Origin: Adiantum capillus-veneris
Taxonomy: Eukaryota; Streptophyta; Polypodiopsida; Polypodiales; Pteridaceae
Length of the DNA stretch: 60,000 nt
Direction: 5' to 3'
Assembly: GCA_014529385.2 (NCBI GenBank)
Contig: CM043971.1
Coordinates: 55,415,209 to 55,475,208 of the forward strand
Part shown: in pieces, positions 11,827 to 21,660 of the stretch
Numbering within the stretch: the first letter of the stretch is position 1
Layout of the letters: the number at the start of each line of letters is the position of its first letter
Program-made: the position numbers and the translations under genes
The notes under the pieces: generated by a model
The model's input: the letters and a program-made list of their open reading frames with translations, nothing else
Database searches by the model: none
Told to the model about the DNA's origin: nothing

Positions 11827-12615
11827 GTGTTAGCTCTCATGTTTGCGGTAACCAAATTTCGGCCATACTTGCTGCCGAAGAGGTTTGTAATTATCAATGT
11901 GGAGGATATGTTTCCCTATGCACTACAACATATGGAAATCTCTGACAAAATAGCAAAGTGGGTGGTGCGACTTCAAGAGTTTGATTATACAATACAGGTT
12001 GAAAGAACAACTCGAGCATGCTTAGCCGACATTTTAACAAACAAGTGCTATGAAAAAGTTTTCCATTTGAAGAGAAAGGAACTTCCACCACCTCCAGCTC
12101 CAGAGGCTTTGGTCAATGCTTATAGCCTCTACTTTGATGGAGCATACAAGAGAACCAAGGATAAGGCAACTGCAGGCATCGTGGTCTTATCTCCATTGGG
12201 AGAGAGGATCCATGGTGAAGGGATCACTCTAGAAGATGTCCACTCCAACAATGAAGCAGAATATCATGCTCTAATTCATGGCCTTTGTTGGTGCCTCGAT
12301 AATTCAATTAAGAGATTAAACGCTTTTGGTGACTCCATGCTTTTGGTAAGGCAAATGCAAGGTACATGGGCTTGCAAAAATGCCCGTCTCTCTACTAAAA
12401 TGAGAGAAGCCAAAGATCTTATGAGGAGATTTAGGGAGGCACAAGTACATCATATGCCAAGAGACCAGAACAAGGATGCAGACCACCTAGCATCATCAAA
12501 GTTAAATGAGTCAATAGTGGGAGCAGTGGCCATCAAACTTCCACTTCAGCAAGGCAAGGAGGACTTGGAAGATATTATGACATTCTGGAGCAAGGAGAGG
12601 CTCCTAAACACTTGA
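11827..12615 (+). pseudogene. RNase H end plus second archaeal-type RNase H of nested element
   Basis: The start completes the gypsy RNase H and tether (FRPYLLPKRF; WVVRLQEFDY; CLADILTN). From about 12125 a second RNase H follows: YFDGAYKRTKDKATAGIVVL, SNNEAEYHALIHGL, NAFGDSMLLVRQMQGTW and a C-terminal DADHLASSKL. The D-E-D-D residues are all present. This duplicate is the hallmark of Tat/Ogre plant elements. The frame ends at 12615. Integrase lies in the -1 frame, and the sequence just upstream in that frame (ILEQGEAPKHLNAGERR) reads as the natural continuation, so a one-base indel near 12570-12600 is likely. Confidence 0.88.
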
Positions 12616-13835
12616 ATGCAGGGGAAAGGCGATGGTTAGCTAGGAAGGCTACCAGGTATCGCATAGTAAATGATGACTTGTATTGTCTTGGTAAGGATGG
12701 TGTGCTTAGGAGAGTGCCTTTGAAGAGTGAAATTGAAGAGATTTTAAAAGCTTGTCACGATGATATGTGCGGAGGACACTTTGCACACGACGTCACTAGT
12801 AGAAAGGTTCTACAAGTTGGGTTTACTTGGCCAAGTCTTCATCGTGATGTCAAATACTGGTGTCAAACATGTGATGAATGTCAGAAAGCAAGACCACGAC
12901 GGCTCATAGATGAACCTCAGAACCCAATAAAGGTATATGGGCCCTTTGAGAAGTGGGGAATTGATGCCATAGGGCCTCTACCTCGCACTCAGTCAGGTAA
13001 AGAGTACATCATCATGGGAGTAGACTACATGACTAGATGGGCTGAGGCTATGCCGACCAATAGAATTACTGCTAAGGATGTGAGTCAGTTCATCTTTGAC
13101 CACATCTGTTGCCGGTTTGGCACCCCTCTTGAAATACTATCTGATAGAGGACCAGGGTTTAGAGCAGACTTGGTAGGAGAACTCATGAAGAAGCTAAATA
13201 TCCAGCATCAACACTCTACTCCTTACTACCCTCAGTGCAATGGTTTGGTGGAAAAGGTAAATGGAATCATTTGCAAAATTCTCACCAAACAGGTACATGC
13301 CAGGCGCCAAGATTGGGACAAACACCTGAATGGAGCTCTATGGGCCTATAGAACCTCCTTCAAAACCACATTAGGGTACACACCCTTTCATTTGGTTTAT
13401 GGAAAGGAGGCGCTTTTGCCCATTGAAGTGAAGTTAACAAGTCTTCGAATATTGGGTAGCCAGGTAGGCTCTCAAAAGGAGAAAGTACATCAAAGGATCA
13501 TGGATCTAGAGAGGCTGCAATTGGATCGTGAAGAAGCCATCAACCACTATTCTCAAGAAGCAGAGAAGCGTAGAGAAAAGTTCAACAAAAAGCTAGCATC
13601 CAAAGACATCAAAAAGGGATCTCTGGTGCTTCGATATGACAATCGCTTCGACACTCGTAAGGATGGAAAGTTTCTTTTTCGATGGGAAGGCCCGTTCTTG
13701 GTCACCAAAAAGTTCAAAAATGGCTCTTACAGACTTCAAGACATTGATGGTAAAGTGCACAAGACCAGGACAAATGGATGGCATCTAAAGCCTTATCACA
13801 TCAGGATAAGGTCAGCTCAAGATCAAAGAAAGTAG
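12612..13835 (+). CDS. Integrase of nested Tat-like element
   Basis: 407 codons. An H2C2 zinc module comes first (CHDDMCGGHFAHDVTSRK; CQTCDECQK), then the D,D-E core: GIDAIGPLP, ILSDRGPGF, GLVEKVNGI. The C-terminal domain has a GPF-type motif (FRWEGPFLVTKKF) and ends HLKPYHIRI, with no chromodomain. It inserts element DNA into the host chromosome. It was made as part of gag-pol; the apparent start is only the point where the frame opens after an upstream one-base shift. Confidence 0.9.
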   Translation: MNAGERRWLARKATRYRIVNDDLYCLGKDGVLRRVPLKSEIEEILKACHDDMCGGHFAHDVTSRKVLQVGFTWPSLHRDVKYWCQTCDECQKARPRRLIDEPQNPIKVYGPFEKWGIDAIGPLPRTQSGKEYIIMGVDYMTRWAEAMPTNRITAKDVSQFIFDHICCRFGTPLEILSDRGPGFRADLVGELMKKLNIQHQHSTPYYPQCNGLVEKVNGIICKILTKQVHARRQDWDKHLNGALWAYRTSFKTTLGYTPFHLVYGKEALLPIEVKLTSLRILGSQVGSQKEKVHQRIMDLERLQLDREEAINHYSQEAEKRREKFNKKLASKDIKKGSLVLRYDNRFDTRKDGKFLFRWEGPFLVTKKFKNGSYRLQDIDGKVHKTRTNGWHLKPYHIRIRSAQDQRK

Positions 13836-13876
13836 GATAGAGGCATAAATACCCCTAGCCAGGTTTGGGGGGGCTA
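13836..13876 (+). promoter_or_regulatory. 3' untranslated end and polypurine tract of nested element
   Basis: A short non-coding stretch ends in GGTTTGGGGGGGCTA directly before the 3' LTR start TGATCC. This is the plus-strand priming tract and supports the plus orientation. Confidence 0.6.
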
Positions 13877-15166
13877 TGATCCGAGCCTATCACAAATTTT
13901 TGTTTATCATATTTTGTTGGTTTTCCTTGCTTCTAGAGGTTTACAATAAAAGAAAGAGTGAGAACAACCTCTTGGAAAAATTAAAAAAAAATGATTTGAT
14001 AGGAATTTTTTCTTGACTAGTTCACCGGAGGTGAAAGGTAGAGGGAGAACCTAGTGGTAAAGGGAAGGGAAAATATGTAAATGTGAAAAGAAAAGATATG
14101 ATGTGGTTGTGGAGCCATGCACCCATGATTCAAGGGTCATGAGTGGCTCATATCATCATGGCTTTGGAGCCATATGATGATTCAAACAAATGGGACCCAA
14201 GTGGAAGACTTGGTAAAGGAAGGAACCAGACACATGATTTTGCTAAATTTTTAAAAAATACTTCCACTCCGATCCAAGAAAAGTTGTCTTCATCAAAGTT
14301 GTAGCTGATGAGTTGGAGATTCTGGCCATATTTTTTTAATAATTTTTGCATCTATGGTCTAGGAGATATGGCCAAAATGGCGGACGCCAGTTTTTTCAAC
14401 TGTGGTGGAGACCACCCCCTTTACCTTTACACACACACACCCTTCCTTTTCCACATTGAGACCTTCTCTAAAAATCAGCCATTAGTCTTCTCACCCTCCT
14501 CTCCTTCCTCCTCTCTCTCAAGCTCAAAAACCCATCAAAATTCCTCTTCTAATCACCTCTCAAGTCATGCTTAATCTTGTTGTAATTCATAAGTTCTCAT
14601 TCAACCCCTTTCTATTATTACTAGATATGTATTGATTTTATGTAGATTCTTACATTTTAAAATAAGGAAGCTCTTGGACTCAAGCTATGGAGGAAGGAGT
14701 GAAGACAACACAAGTGATGATGGAGCTAATTGGTCAACAAATCACTTGGAAGGAGCTTCTTCATTGGTTGAATGTCCCTAATCAAGCTTCATTTGTACAA
14801 ATTACACTTGGATCTTAACCTCACTCCTAATCACTCTCTTTCCTATATAAAGAGGCCTTCCCCTTTGTAATTTCAAGCCTCCCTCAGCCCCATTGAGTCT
14901 TTGTATCACTCACCATGAGCCCATAAGCTCATTCATTCACTCTATTCTTGCACATTCTAGAGTGCAAATTGTTTCATGCTAGTAACCTCTCCTCCTCTTA
15001 CTTATGTTAATTAAGAGAAATCTTTTATATGTGTGTGAGAGTGCTTGATGTGATCTTGGCTAATCCTTGAGTGGTTGTTTGGTAATCTACATGACTATTT
15101 GTGTTGGGAGTGTTTGAAGTCATCCATTCCTTGTACACACACTAAGGTTAATGCTTCATTCATAGT

Positions 15167-15246
<80 letters not shown>

Positions 15247-15361
15247 TGTAGCGGTCCTAGCCCACGCTTCCAAGACTAGGTGGTGCCCTTATCTCATTTC
15301 CCTTGTGGCGCAATGGAGTTTGTTTTGGTGTAGAGGCCGCCATTCCAAATTTCCATCGTCA
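13877..15361 (+). repeat. 3' LTR of nested Tat-like element
   Basis: 1,485 bp, near-identical to 6160-7637. The (CT)n(GT)n tract at about 15169-15249 differs in length from that of the 5' LTR. Visible substitutions include CTGGAGG/CCGGAGG, ATATAAATG/ATGTAAATG and GATTGAAAC/GATTCAAAC. Confidence 0.9.
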
Positions 15362-16078
15362 ATGCGTATGATGTCTTTAGTGTATTTTTGGACCAAATTT
15401 CTCTATAAGCTTGGATTTGGCTTTAGATAGGCTTATTCAGTGGATTTATGAAGTTTGGATAGATTTTGGGCTAAAAATGGCTCTGGAGACATCATACGCG
15501 TATGATGTCTTTTTCATCAATTTTGCATGGGATTGGTTCTGTGGACTCCCCATGTACTAGTGAAGGACTATATCTACTCAAATCTTGGTTTGGACTTGAG
15601 TATGTTGGATTTGGGCCAAAAATAGGCTTTAGGTGAAAGATTTTCCCTCAATTGGGCTAATGGGGTGATCCTCTTGACCAAATGGTTCCAAATTTCATAT
15701 GTAGCATGTATTAGATATATATAATGGATGTATGATGACAAATGAGCAGTTTTGGCTCTGTAAGTGCAAATAGACATCATACGCGTATGATGTCTTTTGT
15801 GTCAAAATGGTGCTTTTTGGTTCCAGATAGCTTGTAGATGTGTTAATCAACAATCCTACAAAGTTTCAATGAGTTTGGAGTTATTTTGACAAAATTAGGA
15901 CCAAAAATCAATTTTATGGCCTACTTTGCGTCTTTTTGGTTTTCCTTGGGTTTTCTAACTCCAATTCTCATGATACTTGGTTCATAGGATGTGATTAACA
16001 TGTGGAATGAGGCTATGCACTCAAATGTTGAAATGGATGTGAAATTCATGCTGTGAGACATCATACGTGTATGATGTC
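15362..16078. repeat. Palindrome repeats in 3' spacer, right part
   Basis: The right half of the split palindrome lies at 15364-15375. Full copies follow at 15488-15509, 15773-15794 and 16057-16078 (the last with ACGTGT for ACGCGT). After removing the nested element, start-to-start distances from 5866 onward are 282, about 134, 285 and 284 bp. Copies at 5866 and 15773 also share TTTTGTGTCAAAATG downstream. Flanks are otherwise diverged. Confidence 0.85.
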
Positions 16079-17685
16079 TTTTCTTGAAATGTTGGTCTTT
16101 TTGTGCAAAGAATACTTTGTGCTAGTGCCCTAAGCCCTGCTAACTAGTTTTCAACTTAAAAAGTCATTAGTTTAGCTAAAAAGCCCCCTTATAGGCATTT
16201 CAGTCTCCGAAGTCGTCTTTTTGCCTTGGAGTTGAATTTCTTCAACTTTTCTTCTCGAGAGTTGCATTTCTAGCTCATTGGATATGTTGTGAAGCCATCT
16301 ATTTGGTTGAACTTGACTTTGGCTTCCCGTTCTCCATCTTTCTCCTTTTGGTTGCCCGAAAGCGTCTTTTTCACCATCGGTAAGTGAATCAGCTTTCTTT
16401 TGGGTTTTGCTTGCAAACATAAGTTATCCATGTATATTTGAAGCTGCTTGTTAAGTTTCATTTCATTCGATCGTCAATTTCAGCCGTTATGCCAAAATGA
16501 CGCTTTGTGTGTCCGCAGCCGAATCGGTTGTTCCGACCTACTTTTGGTGGTCCAAACCTGGAGATACTCCATGGTTGCATTGCCCTCGATGTTGTTAAGC
16601 TTTCTAAGAAGTTTTGTGTCGTTTCGACAACTTTTTCCTGTTTGCCTCTTGCAGGCTCTGTTGACCTAGGGTTTTTCCCATCGTTCTTTCTCGAGCTTTG
16701 AGTGTTAGAAACCCATCTTCTATACTAGGGTAACCCACCTATAAGTTCTTGCAAGGTTTGATTAGGCGGTTGTGCCACTACCTAGCATTCTACCGCATTC
16801 CCCGTCTGCTCTTGTTTCTTGGTTTTGGTCAGTTTTCGCGACAAAAGTTAATGATAAGCATCAAAAGCTTATGGCAACGAGTCTACCTCTCATGTCTGGT
16901 GTCCTCTGAGCTCTCGTAGCAGTCGTAGAAGGCTGTAGAAGGTTGGATGCTCCTGTGTGCTCTTTGCTCTCTCCAAGAAGGTAATAGTGGAAATGAGCTT
17001 GAAAGTGAAGTGAAAAATACTTAACTTCGGACTTCCCGGATCACTTGTTACCAAATTTGACATGTGCTCCTATCTTGTCGTGAAATGCACTTTAGGATTT
17101 GAAATTTCTCAATTTGGACTCCGTTTGACCTGTTTCTGAGAAATCTGTCCACTTTGCCAAAATTCTGTCATTTCGGGCTTTCCGCAACTTTTCCCGAATT
17201 GTACTCAATTTTTACCATGGGTTGCCCTTGTCATTAGGATCATCACCATCTATTCTTTTCTTTTTTTTGATCTCGTTTCACCTGCTTTTTTATTTTTCTT
17301 TTACTTTTATCAAGAAAATCATAAAAAATAAAGGAAAATAGCAAATTGAAGCCAAAAAATTCCAAACATACACAATAAATAGCTGGTAACTCTGTGTATA
17401 TGAATATACAATTATTTGTGATTTCTGGACTTGGATTACCACTTTTTTCCACTTTTTAGCTCCAAAAACATTCTTATTTAGTGATATTTACACGTCTAGA
17501 GACCCAAATTCATCATTTGATCTCTTCTTGTTGCAAAACAAGGTATATAAGAGCATAAATATTATCAATATCCGCAATCAAACATAAAAATTGCAAAATC
17601 ATGTAAGACACTGCCCTTGTAATATAATTTTTGTTTTTCTTTGTTTTTGGCGCTTGTAGCTGCTTTGTAACTCCTGTATACCTGT
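16079..17685. other. Non-coding spacer of the giant element
   Basis: About 1.6 kb between the palindromes and the end of gag-pol. I see no supported ORF, no LTR and no strong repeat, only T-rich and pyrimidine-rich stretches. Short open frames on either strand have no recognisable content. Confidence 0.5.
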
Positions 17686-17703
17686 ATACCTCCCCCCCTC
17701 CTA
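17686..17703 (-). promoter_or_regulatory. Internal polypurine tract after gag-pol
   Basis: On minus CTAGGAGGGGGGGAGGTATAC lies about 20 bp after the last codons of the gag-pol frame. The core GGAGGGGGGGAG is the same as in the terminal tract at 2371-2386. It could be a central polypurine tract for a second plus-strand start, or a relic of an older element end. Confidence 0.45.
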
Positions 17704-17723
17704 GTCTGAGTCCTCCCGGACGA

Positions 17724-18593
17724 CTATGAAGTGTCTGTGGGCGAAGCATTGTAGTTGTTTTGGTCATAAGTTCCCAATGCAATTGTAGAGCGATGATACA
17801 ACAGTCTTTCCAATAAAGCTGCTCTTTGTTTGATTGAAGGATTGGTGGTGGGGTTTTGGGTTGGTTTTGGCACTTCGGTAGTAGAATCAGTAGATGGATT
17901 CTTCTTTACTTTGTTGTTCTTTTTTACAATCCAAATCTGCTTCCGCTTCACTTGTGCTTGCCACAAACTCTTTGCGACCCAAACCTGCTTTGTTCTTTGT
18001 GTTGATTTCCTCGACTTGAAATACCTAGGAGTTTCCATTGATTGTACTGAAGGGAGTTCCTATTTACAAATCTTTGGGATCCAAATTTGCTTGCTATAGC
18101 TTTGTGCCGTCATGAACTTCTTTGGAATCCAGATCTGTTTCACTGTCCTTGATTGTCTGGAATCACTCTGTTGTCTGGTATTGAAGACTCTGTTTTCCAC
18201 CTTTGTGTTCTCTGGCACAACCTTTTTTGGTTTCCATACCAACTTTGACTCCGTTTTTTCCCAAGGTTGAGCTGTTATATTATTGCTTGTCTTTCTTATC
18301 CACTGTTGAGAATTCCTCGTCGAAGAGTAATCCGGTTGTATAGAAACTTTTGGTTGCCATTGCTTCTTCTTTTTCTCTGGTTGTTGTTTACCTTTGTCTT
18401 TGGATTCGTCCTTTGGAGTTGGCTCTTCTCCTTTGGTGAACTTAACTGATTGACTTTCACCTTCGTATTTGATAAGCACTAATTTAGAACTCCAGTTAAT
18501 CATTGCATTGTATTGCTTCTGCCATGGTTGTCCTAGCAATAATGGATGTTGTGTAGCTTGGTCTTCAACCACGTAAAACATATGAGGATACAC
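17724..18593 (-). pseudogene. Second retropepsin end and Trp/Lys-repeat tail of gag-pol
   Basis: This continues the integrase frame after a TAG at 18597. Its first 45 residues complete a retropepsin-like fold (FYVVEDQATQHPLLLGQPW). Then comes a Lys/Gln-rich tail with repeats of the form KQIWIPK, KQVWVAK, KQIWIVK and KLVWKPK, with another in-frame TAG at 18060, ending at 17724. Such basic, Trp-containing repeats suggest nucleic-acid binding, but I do not know a matching family. No intact start exists for this piece alone; it is the end of the polyprotein. Confidence 0.65.
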
Positions 18594-18596
18594 ATA

Positions 18597-20912
18597 CTAG
18601 TTAATCTGTATATGTAAAACTGTGCATCCGACAGTTTTGATTGAATTCTCAGAGTAACTCTTTAACTCTTGCTTGGCAGTTTGTAGTTTAGTGTCATTTG
18701 TCAATTGTCTATACAAACTGAGTGAAAGTAGGTTAGTTTGAGCTCCTGAATCCAATAGTGCTCTTGCTTTGATTTGGTTGGTTCCTACTTTGCATTCAAT
18801 GATGGGTTCTTCTTTGTCATTATCCATTTCTGTTATACTGACTGCATTTATTCGTATTGCTCCTTCATTGCGCTGTTTCTGACATAGTAGTCTTCTTTTC
18901 TCCATTCTTTCCTTCGCCTCGGCTTGCGCTTCCTCCAAAATCATTTTCTTTTTCTGGACACACAGCTTTTCTTGATGTATTTTGAGAAGCATGTCTTGGG
19001 TTAGCGGCAAAAGATACTTTCTCACTCTGTATCCACTAATCCAATTGGGCATTTCTTCTCCGTCTAATGTAGCAAGCTTGACGGCTCCACTTGGTGATAG
19101 ATATTTAATCACCAGAGGTCCCATCCCTCGCTTTTTAAGCTTCTTAGCATGCTGTTTCAGAGTGTAAACTAGGACATAGTCCCCAACCTTAAACTCTTTA
19201 GTCCGCACATGCTTATCAAAAAATTCTTTTTGTTGCCTTTTTTGAGCGTAGATAGAAGCTACTGCTTTTAGGCGAAGCTCGTCTAGCTTTTCCAGGTTAT
19301 CTATTCTATCAGAAAGCTCGTGCCCTGTCCACTCTAGATCCTTAGCCACCCTTAAGGTTGAAATCAAGAATTCTATTGGTAAGATAGCATTTAGCCCAAA
19401 AACCATGTTATATGGGGTCGTTCCTATTGATGTTTTATATGCGACCCTATATGCCCATAATGTTGAATGCAACTTCTGGTCCCAATCAGTTCTCGACTCA
19501 GATACAATCTTCGTGAGGACCGTGCATATGGTTTTGTTTGTTGCTTCAGCTTGTCCGTTTGCTTGTGGATGATACGGGGCTGATTTCCTATGGATTACCA
19601 TGAATTCATCTAGAAGGATCTCTATCACTTCATTTATAAAATGTGTGCCTCGATCACTCACAATTTCTATTGGCAATCCATATCGTACAAAGACGTATTC
19701 ATATAGAAATTGTGCCGTGGTCCTGGCATCCGCTTTTTGAGTTGCCTTTGCTTCGACCCACTTTGTTAGATAGTCTGTAGCCACAACGATGTATTGTGCA
19801 TGAGTCTTATATGCAGGAGGTGAAATGGGTCCGACATAATCAATCCCCCATTTTGCAAAAGCTCTTGCCCCCATCATTGGTCTAAGCGGCATATCATCTC
19901 TTTTAAGTGGTACTTTGGTCCGCTGACAATCATCGCACCGTTTAACGTATTCCTCAGCGTCCATATGTAATGTTGGCCACCATATTCCTGCGGCTAAGAC
20001 AAGTTTTGCTGTCTTATCACCTGAGAAATGGCCTCCACCTACTCCTCCATGAGCTTGCTCTAGTATTATCACATACTCAGTCTCTGATGCGCAAATCCTA
20101 AGCTGGTTGTCTTTACCTCTCTTATAGAGTTGATCTCCTATTAAAGCGTAATCTCTAGCTTCTGTCTCTACAGATTTCTGACGAGCTTTTGACGTTCCTT
20201 CTGGGAAAGTTCTATTTGTGAGATATTCAACAATATACTGACTCCACTCTGGAGCGATCATTATCTGATATAATGTCGAATACTCTGCTGGCGGTTTTGA
20301 TGAACATACAATACATACAGTGACATATTCATGTATGCTTTCTTTCATTCCTGGCCAATAGACTCCCAATTGTAACAAATTCCTATATGTGTTCCTTCTT
20401 GAACAATGAAATGCACATTCCTGAACATGTGCTTCGCGCAGATATATATTATATTCCTCAGGATTGATGCATAGTCGTAAAACATGATCATTTCCCAATT
20501 GATACAACCTTCCTGCAACCAATTGAAGATTCTTGGATTGCTGAATAGCAATATGTTTCTGGTTGTATTCTCTTCTATCGAACTCTCCTCCATAGTTTAA
20601 TAGGTTAATGACATTTTGAGACCACTTCGGTATCATTTCTATGTTGAACAAGTACGCGTCTGGCATGTCGTCATCTACTCCTATAGGGTCTTCTCCATTC
20701 GTCAATCGCGAAAGATGATCAGCTCTAAGATGTGTTTTTCCTTTCTTTACTACTACCGTGAAGTCGAATTCCAGTAAGATAATGAACCATCTCACTATTC
20801 CCCTGGTATTGCATGGTTTATTCACTAGGTAGAGCAAGGCTTGGTGATCCGTAAAAAACACAAACTTGTTGGCTAGAAGATAATGCCGAAATTTCTTCAC
20901 AGCATATATCAT
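18597..20912 (-). pseudogene. RNase H end, double H2C2, integrase core and second retropepsin start (giant element)
   Basis: The order is: RNase H end and tether (FFTDHQALLYLV; LRADHLSRL); zinc module 1 at residues about 158-203 (EAHVQECAFHCSRRN, then CIVCSS); zinc module 2 at about 287-330 (QAHGGVGGGHFSGDK, then CDDCQRT). The integrase core follows: KWGIDYVGP, EIVSDRGTHF, NGQAEATNK (D,D,E). A GP-type C-terminal domain comes next (GMGPLVIKYLS). A charged linker then leads into a second retropepsin at about 700-771, with active site ARALLDSGAQTNLLS. The frame ends in TAG inside this domain and continues at 18593. Both zinc modules are preceded by a similar G-x-LY-x-x-G-x-D-x-x-LR-x-C segment, so I infer a module duplication. 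Confidence 0.85.
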
Positions 20913-20927
20913 TCCTAATCCTTCTCG

Positions 20928-21660
20928 CTATGTTGTGGTGTAATTCTTCTCTGCATTGTTGAGCTGTCGACTGGCGTAACAGATAGGAAAATCCATGTTT
21001 CCTTCTTCTGGCTGAGCCAGAATGCATCCTATTGCATATGCCGAAGCATCTATATGCACATGGAATATCTTCTCCCAATCTGGTGATTTCAAGACTGCAG
21101 CAGTAATGAGTGCCTCTTTCAATTTCTTGAACGATTCCTCACACTCCTCTGTCCATTCAAAGTTCACTATTAGCCTGTAAAGTGGTTGGCCTATTATAGC
21201 GTACATGTAAATGAATTGTCTATAATATCCGCAATGTCCCATAAAGCTCTGTACTTGTTTCGCATTGGTTGGTCTAGGCATATCCACTATAACTTTTATC
21301 TTCTCTAAATCCGTGGATATTCAGTTTTGTGAGACAATAGGTCCCAGAATTCTGCCATGTCGGACCATAAACACACATTTCTCAGGATTGAGACAAATGC
21401 GATATGTCCTACGTTTCTCAAATACTTTTCTTAGGTGTTCTAGATGCTCATCTCTCAGAAGAGAATGTACACATAAGTCATCCATGTATATTTCTAGAAA
21501 CAAACTTAAGTATTCTTTGAAAGCATGCGTCATCAGCCTCTGGAAGGTTGCGGGAGCATTGGTTAGACCAAAAGGCATAACCCGATAAGCATAAATTTCC
21601 CGCTCCGTTGCAAAAGCTGTTTTATGTTGATCTTCCAGTGCTATGGCTAGCTGGTTATAT
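20928..21660 (-). pseudogene. RT palm with YMDD and start of RNase H (giant element)
   Basis: This continues RT in a new frame after a one-base loss. Motifs are YNQLAIALEDQHKTAF, VMPFGLTNAPATFQRLM, FLEIYMDDLCVHS and a thumb/connection SFMGHCGYYRQFIY. RNase H starts with HVHIDASAYAIGCILAQPEE and PICYASRQLNNAEKNY. Two in-frame stops interrupt it, near 21319 and 20928-20930; the second separates NYTTT from REGLGMIYAV. The YMDD box holds two catalytic aspartates of reverse transcription. Confidence 0.85.

Larger units (their letters stand above)
6160..15361 (+). mobile_element. Tat-like Ty3/gypsy element, complete, nested in the giant element
   Basis: LTRs at 6160-7637 and 13877-15361 start TGATCCGAGCC and end CATCGTCA. 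They differ by about six substitutions plus microsatellite length, so the insertion is recent. Flanks are ACGC on the left and ATGC on the right, fitting a 4-bp target duplication with one C-to-T change at a CpG. The internal region has an ORF upstream of gag, gag with a zinc knuckle, protease, RT, gypsy RNase H, a second archaeal-type RNase H, then integrase. The dual RNase H and upstream ORF are known traits of the Tat/Ogre branch. No chromodomain. Several in-frame stops and one shift mark it as defective despite its youth. Confidence 0.88.

Noticed and set aside
5866-16078. Regularly spaced palindromes resembling a CRISPR array
   Set aside because: Spacing is 125-288 bp, there are no cas genes, and the context is a plant retrotransposon; it is a repeat block of the element.
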